In this document: positions 6,464 to 7,775 of the stretch, in pieces | How positions within the stretch are numbered: position 1 is the stretch's first letter | Layout of the letters: every line of letters begins with the position of its first letter | NCBI GenBank assembly: GCA_002842255.1 | Contig: PHCM01000065.1 | Coordinates: 1-7,775, forward strand | Reading direction: 5' to 3' | Length of the DNA: 7,775 bases | From: Betaproteobacteria bacterium HGW-Betaproteobacteria-2 | GTDB lineage: Bacteria > Pseudomonadota > Gammaproteobacteria > Burkholderiales > Methylophilaceae | Program-made: the position numbers and the translations under genes | The notes under the pieces: generated by a model | The model's input: the letters and a program-made list of their open reading frames with translations, nothing else | Database searches by the model: none | Told to the model about the DNA's origin: nothing

Positions 6464-7775
6464 TTAGTGTGCGTCGCCGCCCAGTTCAATGCTGTAGCGC
6501 CAGAACTGGTCTTCGGATTCGAAGATGACCTTCGAGGCTTCCGGGTCGGAGCTACCGGCAGGATACTGGTGCACCGGCTTGCGGTCCTTGGCCCAGGCTT
6601 CGATGATCGGGTCAACCAGACGCCATTGCGCTTCCACTTCGCTGATGTGCAGGTATTGTGAATTGTCGCCTTCGATCAGGTTGAGCAGCAGGGCTTCATA
6701 AGCGTCGATGGATTCGTCACCTTCCTGGCGGTTGGCTGCATCCAGTTGAATGGTGCGGGTCGCGATGTCCAGGCCCGGGATCTTCGATTGGATTTCCATC
6801 TTGATGCATTCGCGCGGCTGAATGCCGATGATCAGCCAGTTCTGCTGCTGGCCGTCCTGGCCAAGCTGCAATGGCGCCTTCTTGAAGCGGATGGAAATAC
6901 GGGTATCGGCTTCGTGCAGACGCTTGGCTGTGCGAATGTAGAACGGCACACCTTTCCAGCGCGGATTATCGATAAAGAGCTTGAGCGCTGCGTAGGTTTC
7001 CACCACGCTGTCGTTATTACCCAGTTCTTCCAGGTAGCCTGGTACTTTCTCGCCCTTGATTTCACCTGCGGCATATTGTGCACGGAAGGCATGCTTTTCC
7101 AGCTCGTTGACCGGAATCGGGCGGATGGCTTCCAGCACCTTGATCTTCTCGTTGCGGATGCCTTCCGGAGTCAGGTCTTTCGGCATTTCCATGGCAGTCA
7201 GCGCCAGGGTTTGCAGAATGTGGCTCTGGATCATGTCGCGCAGTGCGCCGGTGGCATCATAGAACTGGGTGCGGTCGCCGACGCCCAGCATCTCGGTGTT
7301 GGTGATCTGTACGTGGTCGATGTATTCGTTGTTCCAGATCGGTTCCAGGATGGTGTTGGCAAAGCGTTGCAGCAGGATATTCTGCAGTGCGGATTTGCCC
7401 AGATAGTGGTCGATGCGGTAGATCTGGCTTTCTTTCAGGTGCTTGCTGATGGAAGCCTGTAGCGCCTGCGCACTTGGCAGATCGGTCCCGAACGGTTTCT
7501 CGATCACCACGCGGCGCCAGCCATTGGATTCATCGGTCAGACCTGCACCGGCCAATTGGTCGACAATCGTTGCAAAGTCGGAAGGACGCACAGACAGGAA
7601 GAACGCCATGTTCTGCGGGAACACGGAAGCATCGGACAATGTCTGTTTCAGCTTCGCAAAAGCATCCGGATCGGTAGGCGGGTTGCCATGATAGTGCTGG
7701 CGCTCGATAAAGCGCTTGAAAACTTCCTGATCGTAGCCCTTGGGGAATTTTGCATCCAGCATGCCCTTGATCTCT
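6464..7775 (-). CDS. zwf: Glucose-6-phosphate 1-dehydrogenase (partial, N-terminus off right edge)
   Basis: Oxidises glucose-6-phosphate to 6-phosphogluconolactone with NADP+ (or NAD+), the first step of the oxidative pentose-phosphate and Entner-Doudoroff routes. The window holds the last 436 residues; about 60 N-terminal residues with the GxxGDL nucleotide-binding motif should lie beyond the edge, as the frame is open to 7775 and the ATG at 7762 is internal. Visible motifs: VVIEKPFG (EKP substrate/cofactor motif), the signature RIDHYLGK (DNA about 7417-7394) with the phosphate-binding His, MIQSHILQ with the His expected to act as catalytic base, KVPGYLEE, and GVPFYIRTAKRL in the C-terminal domain. 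The end, SIELGGDAH, is followed by a strong hairpin. If the host is a RuMP-cycle methylotroph, this enzyme would also serve formaldehyde oxidation, but nothing in the window shows that. Confidence 0.97.
   Translation of the reverse strand, partial: EIKGMLDAKFPKGYDQEVFKRFIERQHYHGNPPTDPDAFAKLKQTLSDASVFPQNMAFFLSVRPSDFATIVDQLAGAGLTDESNGWRRVVIEKPFGTDLPSAQALQASISKHLKESQIYRIDHYLGKSALQNILLQRFANTILEPIWNNEYIDHVQITNTEMLGVGDRTQFYDATGALRDMIQSHILQTLALTAMEMPKDLTPEGIRNEKIKVLEAIRPIPVNELEKHAFRAQYAAGEIKGEKVPGYLEELGNNDSVVETYAALKLFIDNPRWKGVPFYIRTAKRLHEADTRISIRFKKAPLQLGQDGQQQNWLIIGIQPRECIKMEIQSKIPGLDIATRTIQLDAANRQEGDESIDAYEALLLNLIEGDNSQYLHISEVEAQWRLVDPIIEAWAKDRKPVHQYPAGSSDPEASKVIFESEDQFWRYSIELGGDAH

Noticed and set aside
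7760..7762. ATG as the start of zwf.
   Set aside because: The frame is open to the window edge and the protein would lack its N-terminal nucleotide-binding strand, so this Met is internal.

Overview
The window is a gene-dense chromosomal segment from a Gram-negative proteobacterium, most likely a betaproteobacterium. The evidence is the high similarity, from memory, of the Dcd and decarboxylase proteins to betaproteobacterial and pseudomonad relatives, the presence of a QseE/QseG/QseF-type operon with an outer-membrane lipoprotein, and mid-range-to-high GC. A methylotroph of the Methylophilaceae would fit, but this is only a guess. Nothing suggests a large horizontally acquired island.

Layout, left to right. 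Positions 1-2728 (minus strand) hold a tightly overlapping three-gene operon read right to left: a membrane sensor kinase (GlrK/QseE), a small coiled-coil lipoprotein (QseG) and a sigma-54-activating response regulator (GlrR/QseF) that runs off the left edge. Its junctions overlap by 8 and 4 bases. Positions 2842-3333 (plus strand) hold folA (dihydrofolate reductase), divergent from the kinase gene. Positions 3355-5598 (minus) encode a full-length fold-I PLP-dependent lysine/arginine/ornithine decarboxylase, convergent with folA across only 21 bases. Positions 5599-5824 are non-coding. They carry a credible extended -10 promoter for the decarboxylase and most of a 148-bp miniature inverted-repeat element (5680-5827) with perfect 19-bp ends, one of which contains the dcd stop codon. 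Positions 5825-6400 (minus) are dcd (dCTP deaminase). A strong hairpin at 6425-6448 looks like the terminator of zwf (glucose-6-phosphate dehydrogenase), which fills 6464-7775 and runs off the right edge without its N-terminus.

Together the genes cover envelope-stress-type signalling (glrK-qseG-glrR), nucleotide and folate metabolism (folA, dcd), polyamine formation (decarboxylase) and NADPH-producing sugar oxidation (zwf). All the protein genes belong to known families. The least ordinary features are the non-autonomous mobile element inserted exactly in the dcd stop codon, the crowded divergent glrK/folA start region with a possible leaderless folA transcript, and the lack of an obvious promoter between the zwf terminator and dcd. 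I found no RNA genes, CRISPR arrays or evidence of a new multi-gene system.
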